A stretch of DNA of 64,000 nt from Candidatus Paralachnospira sangeri (GCA_904397815.1 CAJFOT010000113.1:1-64000), one strand, 5' to 3'; positions 14,899 to 26,063 are shown, counted from the stretch's first letter. The notes: generated by a model not told the origin, from the letters alone. A program made the numbers and translations.

Positions 14899-15549
14899 TC
14901 ATAATTCACCCAGTACCAGACAGGCAAAATTTCTGGCATCATATTCCACCGGCTGTCTGTAATACCCCTCCAGATCCGCTGATGCCCTGATATATCCGCC
15001 TTTCAGATTCTGTCTCCACCGATCCGCCGCAGCCTCTCCAACCGGAATATTCAGCCTTCCCTCGGCCGCTCTCCACTGCATCATATGCCTTATTTCATGG
15101 ACAGCTGCCAGGGCACATTTTCTCAGAATGCTTTCATGATCCTCCATGAGAAAGTAACTGTTCAGATAGATAACCCCTTCCTCCAGATCACATTTTCCCA
15201 TGCAGGAAGCCGCTTCTGTTTCGGAAAAAATCGCTTCGGAATCTGTAATAATCACATCGCAGTCCGACATTTCCCACAGATCCAGCATCCGGTAGGAGAA
15301 ATCCTCCATCAGTGCCATCCGTCTCTGAGGGCTCAGACCTGCCAGTGTCTCTCCTGCCGAAGAGCCGAAAAAAGCTTCTGCCGTTTCCCTGGACCGTTCC
15401 ACCAGAGCAGTTTCCTCTTCCGATAAAGAAAACTCCGCTGTTCTCTGTTCCATTCCCAGAAATTCACTCAGCTTTTCATAAATCCAGTCAAATCTGCGCC
15501 GGATCTCACTTCTTACTTCCGCCGCGACCTGCACCAACGCACTGATCAA
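14899..15549 (-). CDS. Predicted zincin metallopeptidase, first gene of the GTPase/AAA operon
   Basis: A 216-residue protein with the HExxH motif in ALAAVHEIRHMMQWRA near residue 155, followed about 50 residues later by QPVEYDARNFACL, a usual place for a third metal ligand and helix. No signal peptide is seen, so it should act in the cytoplasm. The start is TTG at 15549: AGGAGG ends 6 nt ahead and no ATG fits. A strong promoter lies just upstream, so this is the first gene of the operon. Substrate unknown; cleavage of a cluster component or of a host/phage protein are both possible. Confidence 0.8.
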   Translation of the reverse strand: MISALVQVAAEVRSEIRRRFDWIYEKLSEFLGMEQRTAEFSLSEEETALVERSRETAEAFFGSSAGETLAGLSPQRRMALMEDFSYRMLDLWEMSDCDVIITDSEAIFSETEAASCMGKCDLEEGVIYLNSYFLMEDHESILRKCALAAVHEIRHMMQWRAAEGRLNIPVGEAAADRWRQNLKGGYIRASADLEGYYRQPVEYDARNFACLVLGEL

Positions 15550-15590
15550 AACCAGCCTCCTGACCGGCTTTCGCCTTAATTAATACATTA

Positions 15591-15618
15591 ATTATAACAC
15601 ATCATTTATATTTTTCAA
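15591..15618 (-). promoter_or_regulatory. Promoter of the ten-gene GTPase/AAA operon
   Basis: TTGAAA (15613-15618) and TATAAT (15591-15596) are spaced 16 bp on the minus strand, about 40 bp ahead of the TTG start at 15549. No terminator is seen inside the run until thrS. The surrounding 60 bp are very AT-rich. Confidence 0.85.
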
Positions 15619-15642
15619 CATTTTGTCGCAATTATATGTTTT

Positions 15643-16173
15643 CTATTTCCTCCCGGTTATCTCCCGATACCGGCGCAGATTTTTTCTTTTATCGCGGCGA
15701 GAATGATATATGGTATAGACAACACAGAAAAACAGCAGTGCCGCAGCAATTCCGATAGCAGCTCCGGCAGAGTCAATAAACACATCCAGGAAATCCGGCG
15801 TTCTCCCCTCCACCAGCACCTGATGAAATTCATCTGTAAACGCATAAATGACACAGAAGATCAGGCTGACCGCCATCCGCAGCAGCATTCCCAGCGGAAA
15901 TGTAAATAACACCAGCATCGTACTAAAACTGAGCATACAGTAAATCCCCATGTGGGCCATTTTACGGAAACACAGCTCCAGAACAGAATACTGGTGAGCT
16001 GTCAGGGCCATTACCAGATCTCTGCCGGTAAAACGGTATACAACCTCACAGAACATTCGGGTAACCGCATCGCTGATCTCATGAGATTCAATTCCTGTAT
16101 CCGCAGAAAAACGGAAAATTAAAATCATCCAGAATATCGTGAATCCGATGGCCAATACTCTTAATACTTTCAA
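15643..16173 (-). CDS. VanZ-like membrane protein
   Basis: A 176-residue integral membrane protein with the VanZ pattern: FRFSADTGIESHEIS near 22, RKMAHMGIYCMLSF near 86, TDEFHQVLVEGRTPDFLDVF near 130 and a DSAGAAIG helix. VanZ confers low-level teicoplanin resistance in enterococci by an unknown route; chromosomal homologues in Clostridia have no fixed role. The basic C-terminus is cytoplasmic. It is divergent from the O-antigen-ligase-like gene and convergent with nothing; the GTPase operon promoter lies just beyond its stop. Confidence 0.85.
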   Translation of the reverse strand: MKVLRVLAIGFTIFWMILIFRFSADTGIESHEISDAVTRMFCEVVYRFTGRDLVMALTAHQYSVLELCFRKMAHMGIYCMLSFSTMLVLFTFPLGMLLRMAVSLIFCVIYAFTDEFHQVLVEGRTPDFLDVFIDSAGAAIGIAAALLFFCVVYTIYHSRRDKRKNLRRYREITGRK

Positions 16174-16266
16174 ATCGTCCTCCTCTCACATTCACACTGA
16201 TCACTTTTTCGGACATTCTTTTGTTTACTTACTTTATCCCATTTCAAGAAAGAAATCAATATCCGG

Positions 16267-16295
16267 TTTCTTTTGTCCCGGAAATGAAGTATAAT
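16267..16295 (+). promoter_or_regulatory. Candidate promoter of the O-antigen-ligase-like gene
   Basis: TATAAT (16290-16295) is preceded at 17 bp by TTTCTT (16267-16272). The -10 is perfect, the -35 weak. Confidence 0.55.
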
Positions 16296-16332
16296 CTATT
16301 CATATCCTATACATTTCTCAAAAGGAGTATAT

Positions 16333-17943
16333 ATGCGTTTGCTATCTAAGTGTCCCAAATGGATTGTCAATCTGTATCTGTTTCTTATGCTTGGCGTTTT
16401 CCCCCTGTATTATCAGAATAAATATTATAATATGGGAGATGCCAAATATGCCTTTTTCAAATATGCCGCTCTGGGAATGTTCCTGCTGCTGGGGGCGGTT
16501 TTGCTGGCGGGCTTCTGCCTGCGGCAGACGGCTGTTTCCCGGCTGAACCTTTCCTTCACCGATCTGGCTGTACTGGCTTACATAGCCGCAGCTGTAATTT
16601 CCTGGATATTATCCCCTTACAGGACGGACGCCTGGCTTGGCTCCGATGAATGGTACATGGGGCTTTTTTCACAGCTTCTTTTCACTGGCATTTATTTCGC
16701 CGTATCCAGGTTTGGAACGATCCGTGAGTGGCCGGCCTGGGTGGCCGGCGCCGGCGGAGGACTGACCTTTCTTCTGGCGTATCTCCACAGATTCCGCATT
16801 GATCCCCTGGGACTGTATGAGGGAATATCCGACTATTATCAGGTGCTCTTTCTCGGCACCATCGGACAGGCTACCTGGTATTCCAGCTACATCTGCGTTG
16901 TACTTCCGGTGATGATGGGCATCTATATGACCTGTCCTTACGGCCGGTCACTGCCGGGTCGACTGAAACAGCTGGCAGTCGGCGGATTCATTTTTCTGGG
17001 CTTTGCCACGTCTGTTACCCAGAACAGCGACAGCGTTTATATCGGACTGGGTCTGGCTCTTTTATTTCTTCTGTGGTTCGCCCTGGAAAACGGCCGAACA
17101 TGGCGGCGTTATCTGGAAATTCTTCTGCTGGGATGCGGCGCGGCCAAATTAACCGGTCTGCTCCAGACTGCTTTTCCCGAGCGGGTTCCTGATCTGGAGC
17201 CTCTTTCCATTTTTATTACCCAGAGTTCCCTGGGATGGATCCTTCTCACTGTCCTGCTGCTGATCTATGCCCTCACGCTGGCAGCCGGCTGTTGCCTCAG
17301 TCTGCGGCAGCCGTCAGCTTCCGGAACCTGTTTTCCCATCCGCACTCTGGTTCGCCGTTTTCGGCTTATCTTTTATGTTTTGATTGCTGCCTCTGTACTG
17401 GCGCTGCCGGTTCTGATGTGGATGGCTACCACAGGCCGCATATCTGTCAGTACCGGTCTCTGGCAGCAGACCGGTTATCTGATATTCGACGAGGCCTGGG
17501 GCAGCGGTCGGGGTAAAACATGGCGCTATGCGGTGAAAATCCTGAACGAATTTCCCCTTACCATGAAATTGTTCGGCTGCGGTCCTGACGCCATGACCTT
17601 CTATTCCGAAGCCTTGCATGCAAAAGAAATTGAAGCGATGTGGGGCGGACTCAGCCTGACCAACGCCCACAATGAATGGCTGACTGCTCTGATCGACTAT
17701 GGCTTTATTGGCTTCGCTGCCTACCTTGTCATTTTTCTCTCATCCCTGGCATGCATCATCAGAAGCTGGCGCCGCTGCCCGGTGCTGCTGGCTTTCGGTG
17801 CGGCCATTGTGGCTTATATGGGACATAATTTTTTCTGTTATCAGCAGGCAGTGTGTACGCCTCTGATTTTTATCGCCATGGCTGCAGCGCAGCGTCTCAG
17901 CCGGGATGCCGGCGCAGCCGGAACACAGACCCAAAATCCATAG
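16333..17943 (+). CDS. O-antigen ligase/polymerase-like membrane protein
   Basis: A 536-residue protein with about a dozen hydrophobic helices and a larger loop, ending in the Wzy/WaaL-type signature LTNAHNEWLTALIDYGFIGF near residue 440. Such proteins transfer or polymerise glycans from lipid carriers at the outer face of the membrane. AAAGGAG precedes the ATG. No glycosyltransferase genes surround it, so its substrate cannot be guessed; a cell-wall or teichoic-type glycan is possible. GC content matches its neighbours. Confidence 0.8.
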   Translation: MRLLSKCPKWIVNLYLFLMLGVFPLYYQNKYYNMGDAKYAFFKYAALGMFLLLGAVLLAGFCLRQTAVSRLNLSFTDLAVLAYIAAAVISWILSPYRTDAWLGSDEWYMGLFSQLLFTGIYFAVSRFGTIREWPAWVAGAGGGLTFLLAYLHRFRIDPLGLYEGISDYYQVLFLGTIGQATWYSSYICVVLPVMMGIYMTCPYGRSLPGRLKQLAVGGFIFLGFATSVTQNSDSVYIGLGLALLFLLWFALENGRTWRRYLEILLLGCGAAKLTGLLQTAFPERVPDLEPLSIFITQSSLGWILLTVLLLIYALTLAAGCCLSLRQPSASGTCFPIRTLVRRFRLIFYVLIAASVLALPVLMWMATTGRISVSTGLWQQTGYLIFDEAWGSGRGKTWRYAVKILNEFPLTMKLFGCGPDAMTFYSEALHAKEIEAMWGGLSLTNAHNEWLTALIDYGFIGFAAYLVIFLSSLACIIRSWRRCPVLLAFGAAIVAYMGHNFFCYQQAVCTPLIFIAMAAAQRLSRDAGAAGTQTQNP

Positions 17944-18010
17944 CCATTTTCTCCTGCCTGTGTTATAATAACAATGGCATATTTTCTATTGCAATTGGAG
18001 GGACACAAAT

Positions 18011-18856
18011 ATGACAAATAAAGAAATGACCGCTGAACAGCTTCTGATACAGGCGGAAGGTCTGATGCAGGATGTCCATAACTTTGAATGTCAGTTAATG
18101 GTATCCGTTACCCTTTTAGGCAAGGATCAGCGCATTATCGAAAACCAGTTAAGCAATCATTCTGTCATTTTTCAGGACAAAGCCAAAGTCGAGATCGCAA
18201 CCCGTTTCTACGGCATGGACCTGGCTCAGACATCCTACTGGGTGACAGAAGGAGAACATTATTATGAATATTCCAGCGACAGCCAGGGATGGAAGCGAAA
18301 CGAATACAGGCAGGGGAATTTTCTGAGTTATCTGGAATCCTTCTATATGCTCCTGAATTTCCCGTCCTTTTTCAGAGATAAAAAATCCTTTGAGATAATC
18401 GGTACTGACACAGTCAATGGACGCAGCTGCATCGCCCTGAGGGGAATCATACCGGGCGAATTCAGCAAGCCGGTCCTCAGTCTGGTCGCCAGCATGACCC
18501 TGCTGAGTATCCTGACCGATGATGAATCATTTTATGAAGACATGCCTGATATTCCGATTCATGCTTATCTGGATGAAGAAACCGGCCATGTAGTCAAGCT
18601 GGTATTCAGTCTGAAAGAAGCGGAAGAAAAAATACTGGACAATGCTTACGGCCCCGACCAGCCCCGGCCGATGGCCGGTATCTGGGGTGCCGTATCCACA
18701 CTGGTCTACCAAAATTATGGACAGGCACCAGATTTCCGGATTCCGGACGAAGTGCTGAAAAATTATGTGGATATCAGCCCGCAGAATCCGGCTGAGGAAA
18801 CACACAGTCATTCGCATGACGATGGCAGCTGCGAATGCGGCTGTCACAACCATTAA
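18011..18856 (+). CDS. Uncharacterised LolA-like-fold candidate with His/Cys metal-binding tail
   Basis: A 281-residue protein whose body (EVNNxE-like strands such as FECQLMVSVTLLG, SYWVTEGEHYYEYSSDSQGW) resembles DUF6612/LolA-like lipoprotein bodies, but there is no signal peptide or lipobox at the start. It ends in HSHSHDDGSCECGCHNH, a compact His/Cys-rich tail that should bind zinc, nickel or copper. AGGGACACAAAT precedes the ATG. The family link is tentative; the tail is seen directly. The gene is followed by a strong terminator. Confidence 0.6.
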   Translation: MTNKEMTAEQLLIQAEGLMQDVHNFECQLMVSVTLLGKDQRIIENQLSNHSVIFQDKAKVEIATRFYGMDLAQTSYWVTEGEHYYEYSSDSQGWKRNEYRQGNFLSYLESFYMLLNFPSFFRDKKSFEIIGTDTVNGRSCIALRGIIPGEFSKPVLSLVASMTLLSILTDDESFYEDMPDIPIHAYLDEETGHVVKLVFSLKEAEEKILDNAYGPDQPRPMAGIWGAVSTLVYQNYGQAPDFRIPDEVLKNYVDISPQNPAEETHSHSHDDGSCECGCHNH

Positions 18857-18866
18857 AACAGAATTC

Positions 18867-18940
18867 AGGTCCGTTTTTCGGCATCAGGCTTTTCTCAAAA
18901 ATATGCCCTGTCCTGAAAAACGGACCTTCCTTTATTTTTT
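18867..18940 (+). terminator. Terminator after the His/Cys-tailed gene
   Basis: AGGTCCGTTTTTC pairs with GAAAAACGGACCT (18867-18927), followed by TCCTTTATTTTTT. The convergent cvfB gene ends inside it at 18932, so the hairpin may serve both strands. Confidence 0.8.
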
Positions 18941-19771
18941 CTCTATCGCGTCTTCCGTCTGTCTGATTTTTCCTTCTTTCATCAGCCTTCCCACCGCACG
19001 TTTAAAAGCATTTTTGCTGAGGCCGAATTCTTTCTGGATCACCAGAGGGGCTGTTCTATCGGTAAAAGGCATGACGCCGCCCCGTTCTTCCAAATATTTC
19101 ATAATCAGTTCCGCATCTGCATCCATCTGAAGATAGGCTTTATCCCGCAGGGTCAGATTTAGTTTTCCATCAGGACGGACGCTGAGGATTCTGGCATGTA
19201 CGATATCTCCTGCTTTTTTGTTCTGGAAAAATTCCTGCCGGGGAATCATGCCATGATATTTATTTTCCACTGCCACCAGCGCGCCCAGCTCCGGTTTTAC
19301 CTCATAAATCGTACCGGTTACGTACTGCCCCTTCTGAAACAGCCCTTCCGGCGCAGGTTCCAGAAGGTTGTATACCTTCATCGTTGCGCAGAGCCGGTCG
19401 CTTTTATCAATATACAATGTGACCAGACACAGATCACCTGTATGGATTTTATGGGTTTGCTCTTTAAATGGAAGAAATAAATCTTTATCAAGGCCCCAGT
19501 CCAGGAAAGCGCCGATGGTGCTCAGCTGTGCTACCCGCAGCAGCGCCAGCCCGCCCAGTTCCAGCTTGGCTTTCTGAGTGGTAGCTACCAGTCTGTCCTC
19601 TGAATCCTTGTAGATAAAAACTTCCAGTGTATCGCCTTTTTTATACCCCTGATTCAGATATTTTTTGGGGAGAAGCACCTCTTCCCTGCTGTCATCCGGC
19701 CCCAAATAAGCACCATGCTCTGTGGTCCGTTTCCATATCAGCTGCTGTGTTTTTCCTAACTCTATTTTCAC
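18932..19771 (-). CDS. cvfB: CvfB-family S1 RNA-binding protein
   Basis: A 279-residue cytoplasmic protein with tandem S1-type domains: residues 1-65 (MKIELGKTQQLIWKRTTEHG), 70-135 (STIGAFLDWGLDKDLFLPF), 145-210 (VKPELGALVAVENKYHGMI) and a C-terminal winged helix (FGLSKNAFKRAVGRLMKEG). This is the CvfB order. In Staphylococcus CvfB binds RNA and affects virulence gene expression. The start is GTG, with AAGGAG 7 nt ahead. It follows the thioesterase gene by 25 nt. Confidence 0.9.
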   Translation of the reverse strand: MKIELGKTQQLIWKRTTEHGAYLGPDDSREEVLLPKKYLNQGYKKGDTLEVFIYKDSEDRLVATTQKAKLELGGLALLRVAQLSTIGAFLDWGLDKDLFLPFKEQTHKIHTGDLCLVTLYIDKSDRLCATMKVYNLLEPAPEGLFQKGQYVTGTIYEVKPELGALVAVENKYHGMIPRQEFFQNKKAGDIVHARILSVRPDGKLNLTLRDKAYLQMDADAELIMKYLEERGGVMPFTDRTAPLVIQKEFGLSKNAFKRAVGRLMKEGKIRQTEDAIEKK

Positions 19772-19796
19772 TTTTTTTCTCCTTCGTTTTGATCTG

Positions 19797-20507
19797 TCAT
19801 TCTTCTGCTTCTACCACCGCATAAGGATTTCCTTTTTCATCTGCCAGCACCACCCAGTACACTCCTTCTTCTTCCAGCACAGAAGGATAAATCTGATCGC
19901 CCATGACTGCCGCTGTTTTATACTCTACCTGCAGTCTGCGGCAGCGGAAATCTTCCGGCAGGTACTCCCAGGCCATCAGCGGATAACAGCTGTTATTGAC
20001 ATGATGATTGGTGTCGATCTCATGCCGTCTTACCGGAAAAGAGGGCAAAGATATAAATGTACGGTCCCTGGGTATTTTGATCTTTCTGTCACGGTATTCC
20101 ATATCCAGCCGGGTCTCCTGGCCATAGGCCGCCACATCTTCAGGATTGGCCTTCACCGGATGGCCGGTATCGGTATTTACATAAACCCAGACAGAATTGG
20201 CTTTCACCGCATAATCTCCCTGGCTGTCTTTTATAAAAAAATTTCTCAGGCCGAAAAATCCTCTGAAATCATACGGAAACGTACCGATCTCTATCTCCTC
20301 GCCAAAATCCGGATATCGGGTCACCTCAATCTGCCAGGAATTCAGCAGCCATGCCCGATGCTTCTCCTTGAGCGCGTCAATACCGATATGCACCGCCTCT
20401 GACTGGAAAGTGCTGCAATCCTGAAAATAATTAATGATGCTGTACATCGTCAGCTTTTCATCATTTCCGATCTCACTGTAACGTACTCTGCCGCGAAATG
20501 TATACAT
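19797..20507 (-). CDS. Acyl-[acyl-carrier-protein] thioesterase
   Basis: A 236-residue FatA/FatB-type double-hotdog thioesterase that releases fatty acids from ACP. Signs include the N-terminal SEIGNDEKLTMYSIINYFQD, GIDALKEKHRAWLLNSWQIE, and the second half FPVRRHEIDTNHHVNNSCY, where DTNHHVNN carries the family's conserved Asn/His. It has no signal peptide. Many Clostridia use this enzyme to control membrane acyl supply. It is 14 nt from the dipeptidase gene and probably shares its transcript. Confidence 0.9.
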   Translation of the reverse strand: MYTFRGRVRYSEIGNDEKLTMYSIINYFQDCSTFQSEAVHIGIDALKEKHRAWLLNSWQIEVTRYPDFGEEIEIGTFPYDFRGFFGLRNFFIKDSQGDYAVKANSVWVYVNTDTGHPVKANPEDVAAYGQETRLDMEYRDRKIKIPRDRTFISLPSFPVRRHEIDTNHHVNNSCYPLMAWEYLPEDFRCRRLQVEYKTAAVMGDQIYPSVLEEEGVYWVVLADEKGNPYAVVEAEE

Positions 20508-20521
20508 ATTTCATCCTTTCT

Positions 20522-21568
20522 TCATCTGTACGAGACGCGCTCACAAGTCTCGGCGCAAGATCCGGGGAGGGTTCTTTCATCTGATAAAATCTCCCGGAAC
20601 ACTCTCATAACATTTTTATAAAATATTTTTTCAATTTCGGATTCAGAAAAACCGGCCCTGCCCATTGCCTCAGCCAGCTGCTGCATCATGGAGCAGTCTC
20701 TGATTTCCACCTCACAGTCTATCCCGTCAAAATCTGTTCCCAGACCTACGCAGTCCATTCCCCCCACATTGGTCATATACCGGATCTGCGCCACCATATC
20801 CTCTGTTTTGCTCAGAGACAGGGTCTTTCCCCCGGCTGCGTCCAGAAACCGGCTGTAGAAATTAATACCGGCCACACCGCCCCGATCCGCCAGACACCTG
20901 ATCATATCATCCGTCAGGTTTCTCGGATGGGGCGCCAACACCCGGGCATTGGAATGACTGGCAATAAACGGCTGGGCGGTGTGACGGGCCACATCCCAAA
21001 AGCCATCGTCAGAAAGGTGGGAAACATCTATGATGATACCCAGCCGTTCCATTTCTTCCAGAAATGCAATGCCCTGATCTTTCAGTCCTCTGCCTCCTGA
21101 ATGCCCTGCTTCCTGTCCTCCGCCGGACAGCTGCGGATAAGCCAGTTCATTTTCAAAATTCCATGTCAGAGTCAGCATCCGCACTCCCAGACGGTAAAAG
21201 GTACGCAGCAGGCTGACATTTCCCCGGCACAGCCCGCCGCCTTCGACAGACAGCATGGCAGACAGTTTTCCTTCGGCCCAATTTTTCTCGATCTGATCCG
21301 CCGCGGTCACCGGCCGGATCAGATCCTGATTTTTTTCCATCTCCTGCCAGAACAGATCCGCCTGTTCCAGCCCCGATTCCAGAGGATCTTTCTCATCCGC
21401 ATCAGAAAATATGGCAAAAGTCTGTACCATATATCCCCCTGCCTTCATCTTCTCCAAATCGATATGGCATCTGCTGCGCCGCAGTTCTGCGTCCTTTCCC
21501 ATCCGCCTTAACAGCTGGAGCATCGACAATGTGTCGCAGTGCATATCCGCCACTCTTACAGCCCCCAT
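20522..21568 (-). CDS. Membrane dipeptidase (renal dipeptidase, M19 family)
   Basis: A zinc dipeptidase of about 348 residues. Metal ligands are seen in ADMHCDTL near 8, SVEGGG (bridging Glu), the IDVSHLSDDGFWD motif, and ASHSNAR. The frame is open upstream to 21799 but that would overlap cls and lacks a ribosome site; GGAGGAGG ends 7 nt before the ATG at 21568, giving MGAVRVADMHCDT, the normal family start. Family members cleave dipeptides, some with D-residues at the C-terminus. There is no signal peptide, so it is probably cytoplasmic. Confidence 0.92.
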   Translation of the reverse strand: MGAVRVADMHCDTLSMLQLLRRMGKDAELRRSRCHIDLEKMKAGGYMVQTFAIFSDADEKDPLESGLEQADLFWQEMEKNQDLIRPVTAADQIEKNWAEGKLSAMLSVEGGGLCRGNVSLLRTFYRLGVRMLTLTWNFENELAYPQLSGGGQEAGHSGGRGLKDQGIAFLEEMERLGIIIDVSHLSDDGFWDVARHTAQPFIASHSNARVLAPHPRNLTDDMIRCLADRGGVAGINFYSRFLDAAGGKTLSLSKTEDMVAQIRYMTNVGGMDCVGLGTDFDGIDCEVEIRDCSMMQQLAEAMGRAGFSESEIEKIFYKNVMRVFREILSDERTLPGSCAETCERVSYR

Positions 21569-21636
21569 CTCTTTTCCTCCTCCATCCTTTTGATCCGGCC
21601 GCCGCGCCGCCCTGCCGCGCCCTGTATGCCTGCTTC

Positions 21637-23166
21637 TTACAAAAGAGGCGCAAAGACACGCAGCACCATCTGGAACAATCCTTTCCAGAAACCCGGCGTA
21701 CAGTCCCGCTCTGTAATCTGCCGGCTTTTTTCCTGGGTTTCCAGAAAATCCCTCTTCACCTGTGCCACCACAGGCGACTCGAAGAAGTAGGTGCCGCATT
21801 CAAAATGCAGATACAGGCTTCGGTAATCCGTGTTAATGGTTCCCACTGTAGCAATTTTATCGTCGGAAACAAAACATTTGCCGTGGACGAAGCCCGGCGT
21901 ATATTCATAGATTTTCACCCCATAGCGGATTAAGCCCTCATAATAGGACTGCGTCAGCAGAAAGACAGCCTTTTTGTCCGGGATTCCCGGCGTGATGATC
22001 CGTACATCCACCTGCCGCTTGGCCGCCAGCGTCAGCGCCGTGACCATATCATGATCCACAATCAGATAAGGGGTAAAAATATAAACATATTTCTGTGCCT
22101 GATTAATAATATTCAGGTATACATTCTCACCTGTCGTCTCATTGTCCAGAGGGGTATCCCCATAGGGCTGAATATACCCGGTTCCGTCAAAGGGCTCCGG
22201 ATGCCAGACACGGGGACGGAACCGCTCATAATTATAATCCTCCGGCCGAAAAGCGTTCCACATATCCAGGAACATCACCGTATAATTCCAGACCGCCTCC
22301 CCCTTCAGCATGAATCCATTGTCCTTCCAATGACCATATTTCACGATCGTATTGATATATTCATCTGCCAGATTGATGCCGCCGCTGAAGGCGGTATGGC
22401 CGTCAATCACCATAATCTTTCTGTGATCCCGGTTATTCATCACAACGGAAAAAATCGGCACAAAGGGATTAAAGGCAAAGGAGCGGATTCCCATCTCTTC
22501 CAGCTCCCAGTGATAATCGCTGGGAAGGCTGGTGGGCAGGCAGCCGATATCATCATAAATCAGACGCACATCCACCCCTTCCTTTACCTTTTCTTTCAGG
22601 ATATCCAGAATCCCCTTCCACATATTATCATTGGCGATAATGAAATATTCCATAAAGATAAAGTGTTCTGCCTTTTTCAGTTCTTCCAGCATCACCGGAT
22701 AAACATCGTCTCCCAGAGGATAATAAACTGCCTCTGTGTTTTTGTACACCGGATAGCCGGTATAATTCAGATATTTGCATTGTCCCGCCACATAAGCGTC
22801 TTTTTCCTCTATCTCTCTTAAAATCTCAGGACTCTGAATCAGCAGACCTTTTGATTTTCTGGCAGCCATATCCAGCTTTCTCCGCATCTTCCTGGCCGGA
22901 CGCTTTGTCCCCAGAGTCAGATACAGCAGGCCGCCCAGCAGCGGCAGCGCCATTACTGCCATAATCCATGGGATCTTCAGATCCGGGTTCTGATCCTTGC
23001 TGACAATCACCAGAACCACTACCACGCTGAGCACAGAGAAAAATATAGTGATCGGCACCGAATAATTGGCCAGTTCCCAGAACAGGATAATATACCAGGC
23101 AAACTGGAGCACCAGACAGGTACCGAAAATCACGATACGATTCATAAAAAGCTTCAGTATCTTCAC
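21637..23166 (-). CDS. cls: Cardiolipin synthase
   Basis: A phospholipase-D-family enzyme of about 509 residues that joins two phosphatidylglycerols into cardiolipin. It has two N-terminal membrane helices (about 8-30 and 35-75), then two HKD motifs: HRKIMVIDGHTAFSGGIN near 230 and HGKCFVSDDKIATVGTIN near 410. The start is GTG at 23166, 6 nt after AAGGAGG. An upstream TTG at 23199 would put the ribosome site inside the gene. It heads a possible cls-dipeptidase-thioesterase-cvfB operon that links membrane lipid genes. Confidence 0.93.
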   Translation of the reverse strand: MKILKLFMNRIVIFGTCLVLQFAWYIILFWELANYSVPITIFFSVLSVVVVLVIVSKDQNPDLKIPWIMAVMALPLLGGLLYLTLGTKRPARKMRRKLDMAARKSKGLLIQSPEILREIEEKDAYVAGQCKYLNYTGYPVYKNTEAVYYPLGDDVYPVMLEELKKAEHFIFMEYFIIANDNMWKGILDILKEKVKEGVDVRLIYDDIGCLPTSLPSDYHWELEEMGIRSFAFNPFVPIFSVVMNNRDHRKIMVIDGHTAFSGGINLADEYINTIVKYGHWKDNGFMLKGEAVWNYTVMFLDMWNAFRPEDYNYERFRPRVWHPEPFDGTGYIQPYGDTPLDNETTGENVYLNIINQAQKYVYIFTPYLIVDHDMVTALTLAAKRQVDVRIITPGIPDKKAVFLLTQSYYEGLIRYGVKIYEYTPGFVHGKCFVSDDKIATVGTINTDYRSLYLHFECGTYFFESPVVAQVKRDFLETQEKSRQITERDCTPGFWKGLFQMVLRVFAPLL

Positions 23167-23210
23167 AAAATGCCTCCTTCGTAACAGCAGTGACAACAAT
23201 CACTGTGTTA

Positions 23211-23239
23211 ATCATAATATATCCTGAGAAAAGACGCAA
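23211..23239 (-). promoter_or_regulatory. Candidate promoter of cls
   Basis: TTGCGT (23234-23239) and TATGAT (23211-23216), 17 bp apart on the minus strand. The -35 lies inside the terminator hairpin of the ATP synthase operon. Confidence 0.6.
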
Positions 23240-23273
23240 GACCAGGCCCGTCAAAAAATAGGGGTCTGGTCTT
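23238..23273 (-). terminator. Terminator of the ATP synthase operon
   Basis: AAGACCAGACCC pairs with GGGCCTGGTCTT, starting 5 nt past the atpC stop, followed by GCGTCTTTTCT. The U-run is imperfect. Confidence 0.75.
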
Positions 23274-23277
23274 AATT

Positions 23278-23694
23278 TCAGTGCATATTATATTTACTTG
23301 AAATCCGCAGTCTGGACATCGCTCTGGCCAATGCCGCCTGAGTCTGATGGTATTCCTGAATGCTCTGCTTCTGCCGCAGCTGTTCTTCCGCCCTCTCCAT
23401 GGCCAGCTGGGCACGCTTCACATCGATATCCTCCGGCCGCTCTGCCGTATCCGCCAGCACTGTCACCCGGTTATTGGCAATCTGGACGAAACCCACACCC
23501 ACAGCCGCCTCGATCCAGCTTCCCTCCTCTGTCTGGAGCCGCAGATCCCCGGCGGTAATGGCAATTACCATATTTTCATGATGGGCCAGGATGCCGATCT
23601 CCCCGTCCACAGCCGGTATAATCAGCTGGATACATTTTCCGTCATAAAAAATCTTATCACTGGCGATTACCCGCAGTGTAAACGTACTGCCCAT
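23278..23694 (-). CDS. atpC: ATP synthase F1 epsilon subunit
   Basis: A 138-residue protein starting TFTLRVIASDKIFYDGKCIQ, with the family beta-barrel motif PAVDGEIGILAHHENMV near 30 and a C-terminal helical hairpin with RAQLAMERAEEQLRQKQ. Epsilon forms the central stalk with gamma and can inhibit ATP hydrolysis. It is the last gene of the operon, 25 nt after atpD. Confidence 0.95.
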   Translation of the reverse strand: MGSTFTLRVIASDKIFYDGKCIQLIIPAVDGEIGILAHHENMVIAITAGDLRLQTEEGSWIEAAVGVGFVQIANNRVTVLADTAERPEDIDVKRAQLAMERAEEQLRQKQSIQEYHQTQAALARAMSRLRISSKYNMH

Positions 23695-23719
23695 AAGATG
23701 ATCACTCCTCTGACCGGCG

Positions 23720-26052
<2,333 letters not shown>

Positions 26053-26063
26053 ATCCTGTCACC

